Source of the DNA: Hyperoodon ampullatus
Lineage: Eukaryota > Chordata > Mammalia > Artiodactyla > Ziphiidae
Direction of reading: 5' to 3'
Assembly: GCA_949752795.1 (NCBI GenBank)
Contig: CATKHW010000286.1
Coordinates: 558,001-622,000, forward strand
DNA: 64,000 nucleotides
This document shows positions 22,985 to 35,490 of this stretch, in pieces. The notes beneath the pieces were generated by a model, which was not told the origin of the DNA, did not search any database, and saw nothing but the letters and a program-made list of their open reading frames with translations. The position numbers and the translations under genes were made by a program. How positions within the stretch are numbered: position 1 is the first letter of the stretch; each line of letters begins with the position of its first letter.

Positions 22985-24722
22985 CTTGGCCAAAAAGGGT
23001 GTATGCGTTTTCTCCTGAATATATTCAGGAGAAAACGCATACGCCTTTTTGGCCAAGTGCATCATTGTCGAAGTTGTGCCCCTCTTCCTGTGCTTTAAAG
23101 GCGATTCCAACGTACCTGTTGAAATCTGTTTCCTGCTATTCTGCCTCGCTTTCAAGTCCGCCTCGTTGCCTTCCCTCAACAGATTTTTGGATGATAGTTG
23201 TCCTTTATTACTCGGCCAGTTTGTGAATTGCTGTGCCCCTGAGCTCCATTTTTCAACTCGTTTTTGGTGAGCTGACCGCAAGTGCAACATTTTGGTTCAG
23301 GACCTATGCTGGTTCCCGGTGGTTTGCTGAGACTTTGGTTAATTCTTCTTCCTGCCGGGAAGTTAGTGTGATATGTGCCCGTCCAAATGCCTAACAGCTA
23401 CTCTCTCATTGGTTCTCCCTATTCCCTTTCATCCTCTGCCAAATTGGCAACCTGTGCGAACCAGGAGGTTAAAGGGTCTGTCTCTCTAAGTTGGGAGGTT
23501 GATAGTAAAGCAGATGGAAAGCCAAACTGGAGCACCAGGATAGGGACAATTCTTTTAGTTTTAGAAACCTTTCGAATTCACAGTGTGTCCGTTCTCTAGG
23601 TTTATTGTACATGTTACATCTGCAGTGATATTCCCTTCATCCTGGAGAGTTGGGACCCATGGAAAGGGTGCCAGGCATTTGTGCTTTAAAGGGTCAGCAT
23701 TTGCTCACCCAATCTCACCAATCCTCTCAGTCCCAAGTGTCCAGGCTTATTCCACATCCAGCTTTCTTTGTAGATTGGTTCATTCCAGGTTTCATCAGAG
23801 ACCCTGAAGGAATTGTAAAGAATTTCCCAGTTTTTTTGTTTTGTTTTTGAAATTCCTTTTTATAGTGGGTTTGAGCTAATTCTCGCTGCCATGTTTATGC
23901 CAGTCTAGACACACTTGATTCCCTTATGGAGACATATCAATACATAGGTTTTAAGATTCTTACTGGGCAGATATATTCCTCTGCGGGAAATATGGGGTTT
24001 TGAGTCACTTTCACTGAGGGAGGTGTAGGTCTTGTCTATTCAATAGTTGGTTTTTGGAACGGTACCTGTGCTTATATCAAACTCTGGTTTTATGCATCAC
24101 CCCACCTCTCCTTCCCCCTTAAGCAGGCATAAGAGTGTTTTCTAAATGTGAGACACTCTTCTCTTTCCAAACTCAGTTCAAGTGTAGCCATGTTTACAGG
24201 ATCTTAATAAGTGATATCTTATGATAAGTTTCTTTTTATCTGTGACTTATTTCACTTAGAATCATCGTACCTGAATCCACCCATTTTGCTGCTACTGGTC
24301 TTATGACATTGATTTCATGGCTGAGGGATATTCCATCGTACGTAAGCACCACAATTTTTTGAACCATTTTTATATTTCCTGGGATACTTAAGGTGTATCC
24401 AAGTTGAGGTCCTTGTAAGCAGTGCAGCCCTAAATTTTGGGGTGGCTCTGTCTTATTGATTTTCAGTTTTCCCAAGGTATATTCCCTAGACTGGAAGTGC
24501 CCTTGGCTCTGTAGCTCTGTTGTTTACTTGTTTTAGGGAACACAATGCACTCCTCCAGAGAGGCAGTTGGCAATTTACATCCCGCCCATCAGCATAACAA
24601 GGCTCCCTGTTCTCCAGGGCCTGTCTTGCCTTTCTGGTTTTTACACATTTTGTGGATGTCCCTTTTGACCGGTGGGAAGTGATACTTCTTTGTAGTGCAG
24701 ATTTGCATTGCCAGCTTTCTTG
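22985..24722 (+). repeat. Satellite unit 14
   Basis: 1738 bp. The palindrome has gggtgta on the left (CpG-type) and lacks one C on the right (acgcctttttgg). The block from about 23280 to 23810 shares an unusual variant set with unit 2. Confidence 0.96.
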
Positions 24723-24796
24723 CTTGGCCAAAAAGGGCGTATGCGTTTTCTCCTGAATATATTCAGGAGAAAACGCATACGCCCTTTTTGGCCAAG
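24723..24796. repeat. Perfect 74-bp palindrome (unit 15)
   Basis: Both arms intact; the bases just before it differ from most units (ccagctttcttg at 24711). Confidence 0.95.
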
Positions 24797-26461
24797 TGCA
24801 TCATTGTCGAAGTTGTGCCCCTCTTCCTGTGCTTTAAAGGCGATACCAACGTACCTCTTGAAATCTGTTTCCTGCTATTCTGCCTCGCTTTCAAGTCCGC
24901 CTCGCTGCCTTCCCTCAACAGATTTTTGGACGATAGTTGTCCTTTATTACTCGGCCAGTTTGTGAATTGCTGTGACACTGAGCTCCATTTTTCAACTCGT
25001 TTTTTGTGAGCTGACCGCAAGTCCAGAATTTTGGTTCAGGACCTATGCTGGTTCCCGGTGGTGGGCTGAGACTTTGGTTAATTCTTCTTCCTGCCGGGAA
25101 GTTAGAGTGATATGTGCCCGTTCAAATGCCTAACAGCTACTCTCTCATTGGTTCTCCCTCTTCCCTTTCATCCTCTGCCAAATTGGAAACCTGTGCGAAC
25201 CAGGAGGTTAAAGGGGCTGTCTCTCCAAGTTGGGAGATTGATAGTAAAGCAGATGGAAAGTCAAACCGGAGCACCAGGAGAGGGACTATTCGTTGAGTTT
25301 TAGAAACCTTTCGTATTCACAGTGTGTCCGTTCTCTAGGTTTCCCGTACATGTTATAACTGTAGTAATATTCCCTTCAACCTGGAGAGTTGGGACCCATG
25401 GAATAGGTGCCATGCATTATTGCTTTAAAGGGTCTGCATTTGTTCACCCAATCTCACCAATCGTCTCAGTCCCAAGTGTCCAGCCTTATGCCACATCCAG
25501 CTGTTGTTGTAGATAGGGTCATTCCAGGTTTCATCAGAGACCCTGAAGGAATTGTAAAGAATTTCCCAGTTTTTTTGTTTTGTTTTTGAAATTCCTTTTT
25601 ATAGTGGGTTTGAGCTGATTCTCGCTGCCATGTTTATGCCAGTCTAGACACACTTAATTCCCTTATGGAGATATATCAATACATAGGTTTTAAGATTCTT
25701 ACTAGTCTGATATATTCCTCTGCGGGAAATATGGGGTTTTGAGTCCCTTTCACTGAGGAAGGTGTAGTTCTTCTCTATTCCATAGTTGGTTTTTGGAACG
25801 GTACCTGTGCTTATATCAAACTCTGGTTTTATGCATCACCCCACCTCTCCTTCCCCCTTAAGCAGGCATAAGAGTGTTTTCTAAATGTGAGACACTGTTC
25901 TCTTTCCTAACTCAGTTCAAGTGTAGCCATGTTTATAGGATCTTCATAAGTGATATCTTATGATAAGTTTCTTTTTCTGTGTGACTTATTTCACTTAGAA
26001 TCATCGTACCTGAATCCACCCATTTTGCTGCTACTGGTCTTATGACATTGATTTCATGGCTGAGGGATATCCCATCGTACGTAAGTACCACAATTTTTTG
26101 AACCATTTTTATATTTCCTGGGATACTTAAGGTGTATCCAAGTTGAGGTCCTTGTAAGCAGTGCAGCCCTAAATTTTGGGGTGGCTCTATCTTATTGATT
26201 TTCAGTTTTCCCAAGGTATATTCCCTAGACTGGAAGTGCACTTGGCTCTGTAGCTCTGTTCTTTACTTGTTTTAGGGAACACAATGCACTCCTCCAGAGA
26301 GGCAGTTGGCAATTTACATCCCGCCCATCAGCATAACAAGGCTCCCTGTTCTCCAGGGCCTGTCTTGCCTTTCTGGTTTTTACACATTTTGTGGATGTCC
26401 CTTTTGACCGGTGGGAAGTGATACTTCTTTGTAGTGCAGATTTGCATTGCCCGCTTGCTTG
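24723..26461 (+). repeat. Satellite unit 15
   Basis: 1739 bp, perfect palindrome. First of the homogeneous group (units 15-20) that reads gtgacactgagc where others read gtgcccctgagc. Its cttggctct/ggctctatctt variant near 26187 recurs in unit 17, 3478 bp later. Confidence 0.96.
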
Positions 26462-28200
26462 CTTGGGCAAAAATGGCGTATGCGTTTTCTCCTGAATATA
26501 TTCAGGAGAAAACGCATGCGCCCTTTTTGGCCAAGTGCATCATTGTCGAAGTTGTGCCCCTCTTCCTGTGCTTTAAAGGCGATTCCAACGTACCTCTTGA
26601 AATCTGTTTCCTGCTATTCTGCCTCGCTTTCAAGTCCGCCTCGCTGCCTTCCCTCAACAGATTTTTGGACGATAGTTGTCCTTTATTACTCGGCCAGTTT
26701 GTGAATTGCTGTGACACTGAGCTCCATTTTTCAACTCGTTTTTTGTGAGCTGACCGCAAGTCCAGAATTTTGGTTCAGGACCTATGCTGGTTCCCGGTGG
26801 TGGGCTGAGACTTTGGTTAATTCTTCTTCCTGCCGGGAAGTTAGAGTGATATGTGCCCGTTCAAATGCCTAACAGCTACTCTCTCATTGGTTCTCCCTCT
26901 TCCCTTTCATCCTCTGCCAAATTGGAAACCTCTGCGAACCAGGAGGTTAAAGGGGCTGTCTCTCCAAGTTGGGAGATTGATAGTAAAGCAGATGGAAAGT
27001 CAAACCGGAGCACCAGGAGAGGGACTATTCGTTGAGTTTTAGAAACCTTTCGTATTCACAGTGTGTCCGTTCTCTAGGTTTCCCGTACATGTTATAACTG
27101 TAGTAATATTCCCTTCAACCTGGAGAGTTGGGACCCATGGAATAGGTGCCATGCATTATTGCTTTAAAGGGTCTGCATTTGTTCACCCAATCTCACCAAT
27201 CGTCTCAGTCCCAAGTGTCCAGCCTTATGCCACATCCAGCTGTCGTTGTAGATAAGGTCATTCCAGGTTTCATCAGAGACCCTGAAGGAATTGTAAAGAA
27301 TTTCCCTGTTTCTTTGTTTTGTTTTTGAAATTCCTTTTTAGAGTGGGTTTGAGCTGATTCTCGCTGCCATGTTTATGCCAGTCTAGACACACTTAATTCC
27401 CTTATGGAGACATATCAATACATAGGTTTTAAGATTCTAACTAGTCTGATATATTCCTCTGCGGGAAATATGGGGTTTTGAGTCCCTTTCACTGAGGAAG
27501 GTGTAGGTCTTGTCTATTCCATAGTTGGTTTTTGGAACGGTACCTGTGCTTATATCAAACTCTGGTTTTATGCATCACCCCACCTCTCCTTCCCCCTTAA
27601 GCAGGCATAAGAGTGTTTTCTAAATGTGAGTCCCTGTTCGCTTTCCTAGCCCAGTTCAAGTGTAGCCATGTTTATAGGATCTTCATAAGTGATATCTTAT
27701 GATAAGTTTCTTTTTCTGTGTGACTTATTTCACTTAGAATCATCGGACCTGAATCCACCCATTTTGCTGCTACTGGTCTTATGACATTGATTTCATGGCT
27801 GAGGGATATTCCATCGTACGAAAGTACCACAATTTTTTGAACCATTTTTATATTTCCTGGGATACTTAAGGTGTATCCAAGTTGAGGTCCTTGTAAGCAG
27901 TGCAGCCCTAAATTTTGGGGTGGCTCTGTCTTATTGATTTTCAGTTTTCCCAAGGTATATTCCCTAGACTGGAAGTGCCCTTGGCTCTGTAGCTCTGTTG
28001 TTTACTTGTTTTAGGGAACGCAATGCACTCCTCCAGGGAGGCAGTTGGCAATTTACATCCCGCCCATCAGCATAACAAGGCTCCCTGTTCTCCAGGGCCT
28101 GTCTTGCCTTTCTGGTTTTTACACATTTTGTGGATGTCCCTTTTGACCGGTGGGAAGTGATACTTCTTTGTAGTGCAGATTTGCATTGCCCGCTTGCTTG
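26462..28200 (+). repeat. Satellite unit 16 (dimer type A)
   Basis: 1739 bp. Palindrome carries ttgggcaaaaatgg on the left and gcatgcgcc on the right; the ttgggc and gcatgcgcc changes recur in unit 18. Confidence 0.96.
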
Positions 28201-28274
28201 CTTGGCCAAAAAGGGCGTATGCGTTTTCTCCTGAATATATTCAGGAGAAAACGCATACGCCCTTTTTGGCCAAG
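28201..28274. repeat. Perfect 74-bp palindrome (unit 17)
   Basis: Both arms intact, while the neighbouring type A units 16 and 18 carry changes in both arms. Confidence 0.95.
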
Positions 28275-29939
28275 TGCATCATTGTCGAAGTTGTGCCCCT
28301 CTTCCTGTGCTTTAAAGGCGATTCCAACGTACCTCTTGAAATCTGTTTCCTGCTATTCTGCCTCGCTTTCAAGTCCGCCTCGCTGCCTTCCCTCAACAGA
28401 TTTTTGGACGATAGTTGTCCTTTATTACTCGGCCAGTTTGTGAATTGCTGTGACACTGAGCTCCATTTTTCAACTCGTTTTTTGTGAGCTGACCGCAAGT
28501 CCAGAATTTTGGTTCAGGACCTATGCTGGTTCCCGGTGGTGGGCTGAGACTTTGGTTAATTCTTCTTCCTGCCGGGAAGTTAGAGTGATATGTGCCCGTT
28601 CAAATGCCTAACAGCTACTCTCTCATTGGTTCTCCCTCTTCCCTTTCGTCCTCTGCCAAATTGGAAACCTGTGCGAACCAGGAGGTTAAAGGGGCTGTCT
28701 CTCCAAGTTGGGAGATTGATAGTAAAGCAGGTGGAAAGTCAAACCGGAGCACCAGGAGAGGGACTATTCGTTGAGTTTTAGAAACCTTTCGTATTCACAG
28801 TGTGTCCGTTCTCTAGGTTTCCCGTACATGTTATAACTGTAGTAATATTCCCTTCAACCTGGAGAGTTGGGACCCATGGAATATGTGCCATGCATTATTG
28901 CTTTAAAGGGTCTGCATTTGTTCACCCAATCTCACCAATCGTCTCAGTCCCAAGTGTCCAGCCTTATGCCACATCCAGCTGTTGATGTAGATAGGGTCAT
29001 TCCAGGTTTCATCAGAGACCCTGAAGGAATTGTAAAGAATTTCCCAGTTTTATTGTTTTGTTTTTGAAATTCCTTTTTATAGTGGGTTTGAGCTGATTCT
29101 CGCTGCCATGTTTATGCCAGTCTAGACACACTTAATTCCCTTATGGAGATATATCAATACATAGGTTTTAAGATTCTTACTAGTCTGATATATTCCTCTG
29201 CGGGAAATATGGGGTTTTGAGTCCCTTTCACTGAGGAAGGTGTAGGTCTTCTCTATTACATAGTTGGTTTTTGGAACGGTACCTGTGCTTATATCAAACT
29301 CTGGTTTTATGCATCACCCCACCTCTCCTTCCCCCTTAAGCAGGCATAAGAGTGTTTTCTAAATGTGAGGCCCTGTTCTCTTTCCTAACTCAGTTCAAGT
29401 GTAGCCATGTTTATAGGATCTTCATAAGTGATATCTTATGATAAGTTTCTTTTTCTGTGTGACTTATTTCACTTAGAATCATCGTACCTGAATCCACCCA
29501 TTTTGCTGCTACTGGTCTTATGACATTGATTTCATGGCTGAGGGATATTCCATCGTACGTAAGTACCACAATTTTTTGAACCATTTTTATATTTCCTGGG
29601 ATACTTAAGGTGTATCCAAGTTGAGGTCCTTGTAAGCAGTGCAGCCCTAAATTTTGGGGTGGCTCTATCTTATTGATTTTCAGTTTTCCCAAGGTATATT
29701 CCCTAGACTGGAAGTGCCCTTGGCTCTGTAGCTCTGTTGTTTACTTGTTTTAGGGAACACAATGCACTCCTCCAGAGAGGCAGTTGGCAATTTACATCCC
29801 GCCCATCAGCATAACAAGGCTCCCTGTTCTCCAGGGCCTGTCTTGCCTTTCTGGTTTTTACACATTTTGTGGATGTCCCTTTTGACCGGTGGGAAGTGAT
29901 ACTTCTTTGTAGTGCAGATTTGCATTGCCCGCTTGCTTG
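28201..29939 (+). repeat. Satellite unit 17 (dimer type B)
   Basis: 1739 bp, perfect palindrome. Markers ctttcgtcctc (28643) and gcaggtggaaag (28729) recur only in unit 19. Confidence 0.96.
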
Positions 29940-31679
29940 CTTGGGCAAAAAGGGCGTATGCGTTTTCTCCAGAATATATTCAGGAGAAAACGCATGCGCC
30001 CTTTTTGGCCAAGTGCATCATTGTCGAAGTTGTGCCCCTCTTCCTGTGCTTTAAAGGCGATTCCAACGTACCTCTTGAAATCTGTTTCCTGCTATTCTGC
30101 CTCGCTTTCAAGTCCGCCTCGCTGCCTTCCCTCAACAGATTTTTGGACGATAGTTGTCCTTTATTACTCGGCCAGTTTGTGAATTGCTGTGACACTGAGC
30201 TCCATTTTTCAACTCGTTTTTTGTGAGCTGACCGCAAGTCCAGAATTTTGGTTCAGGACCTATGCTGGTTCCCTGTGGTGGGCTGAGACTTTGGTTAATT
30301 CTTCTTCCTGCCGGGAAGTTAGAGTGATATGTGCCCGTTCAAATGCCTAACAGCTACTCTCTCATTGGTTCTCCCTCTTCCCTTTCATCCTCTGCCAAAT
30401 TGGAAACCTGTGCGAACCAGGAGGTTAAAGGGGCTGTCTCTCCAAGTTGGGAGATTGATAGTAAAGCAGATGGGAAGTCAAACCGGAGCACCAGGAGAGG
30501 GACTATTCGTTGAGTTTTAGAAACCTTTCGTATTCACAGTGTGTCCGTTCTCTAGGTTTCCCGTACATGTTATAACTGTAGTAATATTCCCTTCAACCTG
30601 GAGAGTTGGGACCCATGGAATAGGTGCCATGCATTATTGCTTTAAAGGGTCTGCATTTGTTCACCCAATCTCACCAATCGTCTCAGTCCCAAGTGTCCAG
30701 CCTTATGCCCCATCCAGCTGTTGTTGTAGATAGGGTCATTCCAGGTTTCATCAGAGACCCTGAAGGAATTGTAAAGAATTTCCCAATTTTTTTTGTTTTG
30801 TTTTTGAAATTCCTTTTTATAGTGGGTTTGAGCTGATTCTCGCTGCCATGTTTATGCCAGTCTAGACACACTTAATTCCCTTATGGAGATATATCAATAC
30901 ATAGGTTTTAAGATTCTTACTAGTCTGATATATTCCTCTGCGGGAAATATGGGGTTTTGAGTCCCTTTCACTGAGGAAGGTGTAGGTCTTCTCTATTCCA
31001 TAGTTGGTTTTTGGAACGGTACCTGTGCTTATATCAATCTCTGGTTTTATGCATCACCCCAACTCTCCTTCCCCCTTAAGCAGGCATAAGAGTGTTTTCT
31101 AAATGTGAGGCCCTGTTCTCTTTCCTAACTCAGTTCAAGTGTAGCCATGTTTATAGGATCTTCATAAGTGATATCTTATGATAAGTTTCTTTTTCTGTGT
31201 GACTTATTTCACTTAGAATCATCGTACCTGAATCCACCCATTTTGCTGCTACTGGTCTTATGACATTGATTTCATGGCTGAGGGATATTCCATCGTACGT
31301 AAGTACCACAATTTTTTTAACCATTTTTATATTTCCTGGGATACTTAAGGTGTATCGAAGTTGAGGTCCTTGTAAGCAGTGCAGCCCTAAATTTTGGGGT
31401 GGCTCTGTCTTATTGATTTTCAGTTTTCCCAAGGTATATTCCCTAGACTGGAAGTGCCCTTGGCTCTGTAGCTCTGTTGTTTACATGTTTTAGGGAACAC
31501 AATGCACTCCTCCAGGGAGGCAGTTGGCAATTTACATCCCGCCCATCAGCATAACAAGGCTCCCTGTTCTCCAGGGCCTGTCTTGCCTTTCTGGTTTTTA
31601 CACATTTTGTGGATGTCCCTTTTGACCGGTGGGAAGTGATACTTCTTTGTAGTGCAGATTTGCATTGCCCGCTTGCTTG
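29940..31679 (+). repeat. Satellite unit 18 (dimer type A)
   Basis: 1740 bp. Palindrome has ttgggc, tccagaat and gcatgcgcc changes. The T tract near 30785 is longer by one base, which makes this the longest uninterrupted unit. Confidence 0.96.
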
Positions 31680-31753
31680 CTTGGCCAAAAAGGGCGTATG
31701 CGTTTTCTCCTGAATATATTCAGGAGAAAACGCATACGCCCTTTTTGGCCAAG
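31680..31753. repeat. Perfect 74-bp palindrome (unit 19)
   Basis: Both arms intact; followed by a private tacatc where most units read tgcatc. Confidence 0.95.
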
Positions 31754-33418
31754 TACATCATTGTCGAAGTTGTGCCCCTCTTCCTGTGCTTTAAAGGCGA
31801 TTCCAACGTACCTCTTGAAATCTGTTTCCTGCTATTCTGCCTCGCTTTCAAGTCCGCCTAGCTGCCTTCCCTCAACAGATTTTTGGACGATAGTTGTCCT
31901 TTATTACTCGGCCAGTTTGTGAATTGCTGTGACACTGAGCTCCATTTTTCAACTCGTTTTTTGTGAGCTGACCGCAAGTCCAGAATTTTGGTTCAGGACC
32001 TATGCTGGTTCCCGGTGGTGGGCTGAGACTTTGGTTAATTCTTCTTCCTGCCGGGAAGTTAGAGTGATATGTGCCCGTTCAAATGCCTAACAGCTACTCT
32101 CTCATTGGTTCTCCCTCTTCCCTTTCGTCCTCTGCCAAATTGGAAACCTGTGCGAACCAGGAGGTTAAAGGGGCTGTCTCTCCAAGTTGGGAGATTGATA
32201 GTAAAGCAGGTGGAAAGTCAAACCGGAGCACCAGGAGAGGGACTATTCGTTGAGTTTTAGAAACCTTTCGTATTCACAGTGTGTCCGTTCTCTAGGTTTC
32301 CCGTACATGTTATAACTGTAGTAATATTCCCTTCAACCTGGAGAGTTGGGACCCATGGAATAGGTGCCATGCATTATTGCTTTAAAGGGTCTGCATTTGT
32401 TCACCCAATCTCACCAATCGTCTCAGTCCCAAGTGTCCAGCCTTATGCCACATCCAGCTGTCGTTGTAGATAGGGTCATTCCAGGTTTCATCAGAGACCC
32501 TGAAGGAATTGTAAAGAATTTCCCAGTTTTTTTGTTTTGTTTTTGAAATTCCTTTTTAGAGTGGGTTTGAGCTGATTCTCGCTGCCATGTTTATGCCAGT
32601 CTAGACACACTTGATTCCCTTATGGAGATATATCAATACATAAGTTTTAAGATTCTTACTAGTCTGATATATTCCTCTGCGGGAAATATGGGGTTTTGAG
32701 TCCCTTTCACTGAGGAAGGTGTAGGTCTTCTCTATTCCATAGTTGGTTTTTGGAACGGTACCTGTGCTTATATCAAACTCTGGTTTTATGCATCACCCCA
32801 GCTCTCCTTCCCCCTTAAGCAGGCATAAGAGTGTTTTCTAAATGTGAGGCACTGTTCTCTTTCCTAACTCAGTTCAAGTGCAGCCATGTTTATAGGATCT
32901 TCATAACTGATATCTTATGATAAGTTTCTTTTTCTGTGTGACTTATTTCACTTAGAATCATCGTACCTGAATCCACCCATTTTGCTGCTACTGGTCTCAT
33001 GACATTGATTTCATGGCTGAGGGATATTCCATTGTACGTAAGTACCACAATTTTTTGAACCATTTTTATATTTCCTGGGATACTTAAGGTGTATCCAAGT
33101 TGAGGTCCTTGTAAGCAGTGCAGCCCTAAATTTTGGGGTGGCTCTGTCTTATTGATTTTCAGTTTTCCCAAGGTATATTCCCTAGACTGGAAGTGCCCTT
33201 GGCTCTGTAGCTCTGTTGTTTACTTGTTTTAGGGAACACAATGCACTCCTCCAGAGAGGCAGTTGGCAATTTACATCCCGCCCATCAGCATAACAAGGCT
33301 CCCTGTTCTCCAGGGCCTGTCTTGCCTTTCTGGTTTTTACACATTTTGTGGATGTCCCTTTTGACCGGTGGGAAGTGATACTTCTTTGTAGTGCAGATTT
33401 GCATTGCCCGCTTGCTTG
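31680..33418 (+). repeat. Satellite unit 19 (dimer type B)
   Basis: 1739 bp, perfect palindrome. Has the unit 17 markers plus ccgcctagctgcc near 31854, which it shares with unit 20. Confidence 0.96.
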
Positions 33419-33492
33419 CTTGGCCAAAAAGGGCGTATGCGTTTTCTCCTGAATATATTCAGGAGAAAACGCATACGCCCTTTTTGGCCAAG
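33419..33492. repeat. Perfect 74-bp palindrome (unit 20)
   Basis: Both arms intact. Confidence 0.95.
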
Positions 33493-35153
33493 TGCATCAT
33501 TGTCGAAGTTGTGCCCCTCTTCCTGTGCTTTAAAGGCGATTCCAACGTACCTCTTGAAATCTGTTTCCTGCTATTCTGCCTCGCTTTCAAGTCCGCCTAG
33601 CTGCCTTCCCTCAACAGATTTTTGGACGATAGTTGTCCTTTATTACTCGGCCAGTTTGTGAATTGCTGTGACACTGAGCTCCATTTTTCAACTCGTTTTT
33701 TGTGAGCTGACCGCAAGTCCAGAATTTTGGTTCAGGACCTATGCTGGTTCCCGGTGGTGGGCTGAGACTTTGGTTAATTCTTCTTCCTGCCGGGAAGTTA
33801 GAGTGATATGTGCCCGTTCAAATGCCTAACAGCTACTCTCTCATTGGTTCTCCCTCTTCCCTTTCATCCTCTGCCAAATTGGAAACCTGTGCGAACCAGG
33901 AGGTTAAAGGGGCTGTCTCTCCAAGTTGGGAGATTGATAGTAAAGCAGATGGAAAGTCAAACCGGAGCACCAGGAGAGGGACTATTCGTTGAGTTTTAGA
34001 AACCTTTCGTATTCACAGTGTGTCCGTTCTCTAGGTTTCCCGTACATGTTATAACTGTAGTAATATTCCCTTCAACCTGGAGAGTTGGGACCCATGGAAT
34101 AGGTGCCATGCATTATTGCTTTAAAGGGTCTGCATTTGTTCACCCAATCTCACCAATCGTCTCAGTCCCAAGTGTCCAGCCTTATGCCACATCCAGCTGT
34201 CGTTGTAGATATGGTCATTCCAGGTTTCATCAGAGACCCTGAAGGAATTGTAAAGAATTTCCCAGTTTTTTTGTTTTGTTTTTGAAATTCCTTTTTATAG
34301 TGGGTTTGAGCTGATTCTCGCTGCCATGTTTATGCCAGTCTAGACACACTTAATTCCCTTATGGAGATATATCAATACATAGGTTTTAAGATTCTTACTA
34401 GTCTGATATATTCCTCTGCGGGAAATATGGGGTTTTGAGTCCCTTCCACTGAGGAAGGTGTAGGTCTTCTCTATTCCATAGTTGGTTTTTGGAACGGTAC
34501 CTGTGCTTATATCAAACTCTGGTTTTATGCATCACCCCACCTCTCCTTCCCCCTTAAGCAGGCATAAGAGTGTTTTCTAAATGTGAGACTCTGTTCTCTT
34601 TCCTAACTCAGTTCAAGTGTAGCCATGTTTACAGGATCTTCATAAGTGATATCTTATGATAAGTTTCTTTTTCTGTGTGACTTATTTCACTTAGAATCAT
34701 CGTACCTGAATCCACCCATTTTGCTTCTACTGGTTTTTGACATTGATTTCATGGCTGAGGGATATTCCATCGTACGTAAGTACCACAATTTTTGAACCAT
34801 TTTTATATTTCCTGGGATATTTAAGGTGCACTCAAGTTGAGGTCCTTGTAAGCAGTGCAGCCCTAAATTTCGGGGTGGCCCTCTCTTATTGATTTTCAGT
34901 TTTACCAAGGTATATTCCCTAGACTGATAGTGCCCTTGGCTCTGTAGCTCTGTTGTTTACTTGTTTTAGGGAACACAATGCACTCCTCCAGAGAGGCAGT
35001 TGGCAATTTACATCCCGCCCATCAGCATACAAGGCTCCCTGTTCTCCAGGGCCTGTCTTGCCTTTCTGGCTTTTACACATTTCGTGGATGTCCCTTTTGA
35101 CCGGTGGGAAGTGATACTTCTTTGTAGTGCAATTTGCATTGCCCGCTTGCTTT
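33419..35153 (+). repeat. Satellite unit 20 (diverged 3' part)
   Basis: 1735 bp, perfect palindrome. The first 1.2 kb matches the homogeneous group. From about 34700 on there are several small deletions and substitutions not seen in neighbours (actggtttttgac, ttcggggtggcc, cagcatacaagg). Confidence 0.96.
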
Positions 35154-35490
35154 CTTGGCCAAAAACGGCGTATGCGTTTTCTCCTGAATATATTCAGGAG
35201 AAAACGCATACGCCCTTTTTGGCCAAGTGCATCATTTTCGAAGTTGTGCCCCTCTTCCTGTGCTTTAAAGGCGATTCTAACGTACCTCTTGTAATCTGTT
35301 TCCTGCTATTCTGCCTCGCTTTCAAGTCCGCCTCGCTGCCTTCCCTCAACAGATTTTTGGACGATAGTTGTCCTTTATTACTCGGCCAGTTTGTGAATTG
35401 CTGTGAGACTGAGTTCCATTTTTCAACTCGTTTTTTGTGAGCTGACCGAAAGTCCAGAATTTTGGTTCAGGACCTATGCTTGTTCCCGGT
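34700..35490. repeat. Diverged patch across the unit 20/21 junction
   Basis: Still satellite, but with many changes absent from both sides: actggtttttgac, ggtgcactcaag, ttcggggtggccctc, gttttaccaagg, gactgatagtg, cagcatacaagg, gtgcaatttgc, gtgagactgagttcc. Flanked by very uniform units. Confidence 0.75.

Larger units (their letters stand above)
26462..29939 (+). repeat. Higher-order dimer A-B, copy 1 (units 16-17)
   Basis: 3478 bp. Type A marker gcatgcgcc (26514) followed by type B markers ccagggaggcag (28033), ctttcgtcctc and gcaggtgg. Confidence 0.75.
29940..33418 (+). repeat. Higher-order dimer A-B, copy 2 (units 18-19)
   Basis: 3479 bp. Repeats the same A then B marker order: gcatgcgcc (29992), ccagggaggcag (31512), ctttcgtcctc (32122), gcaggtgg (32208). 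Confidence 0.75.
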
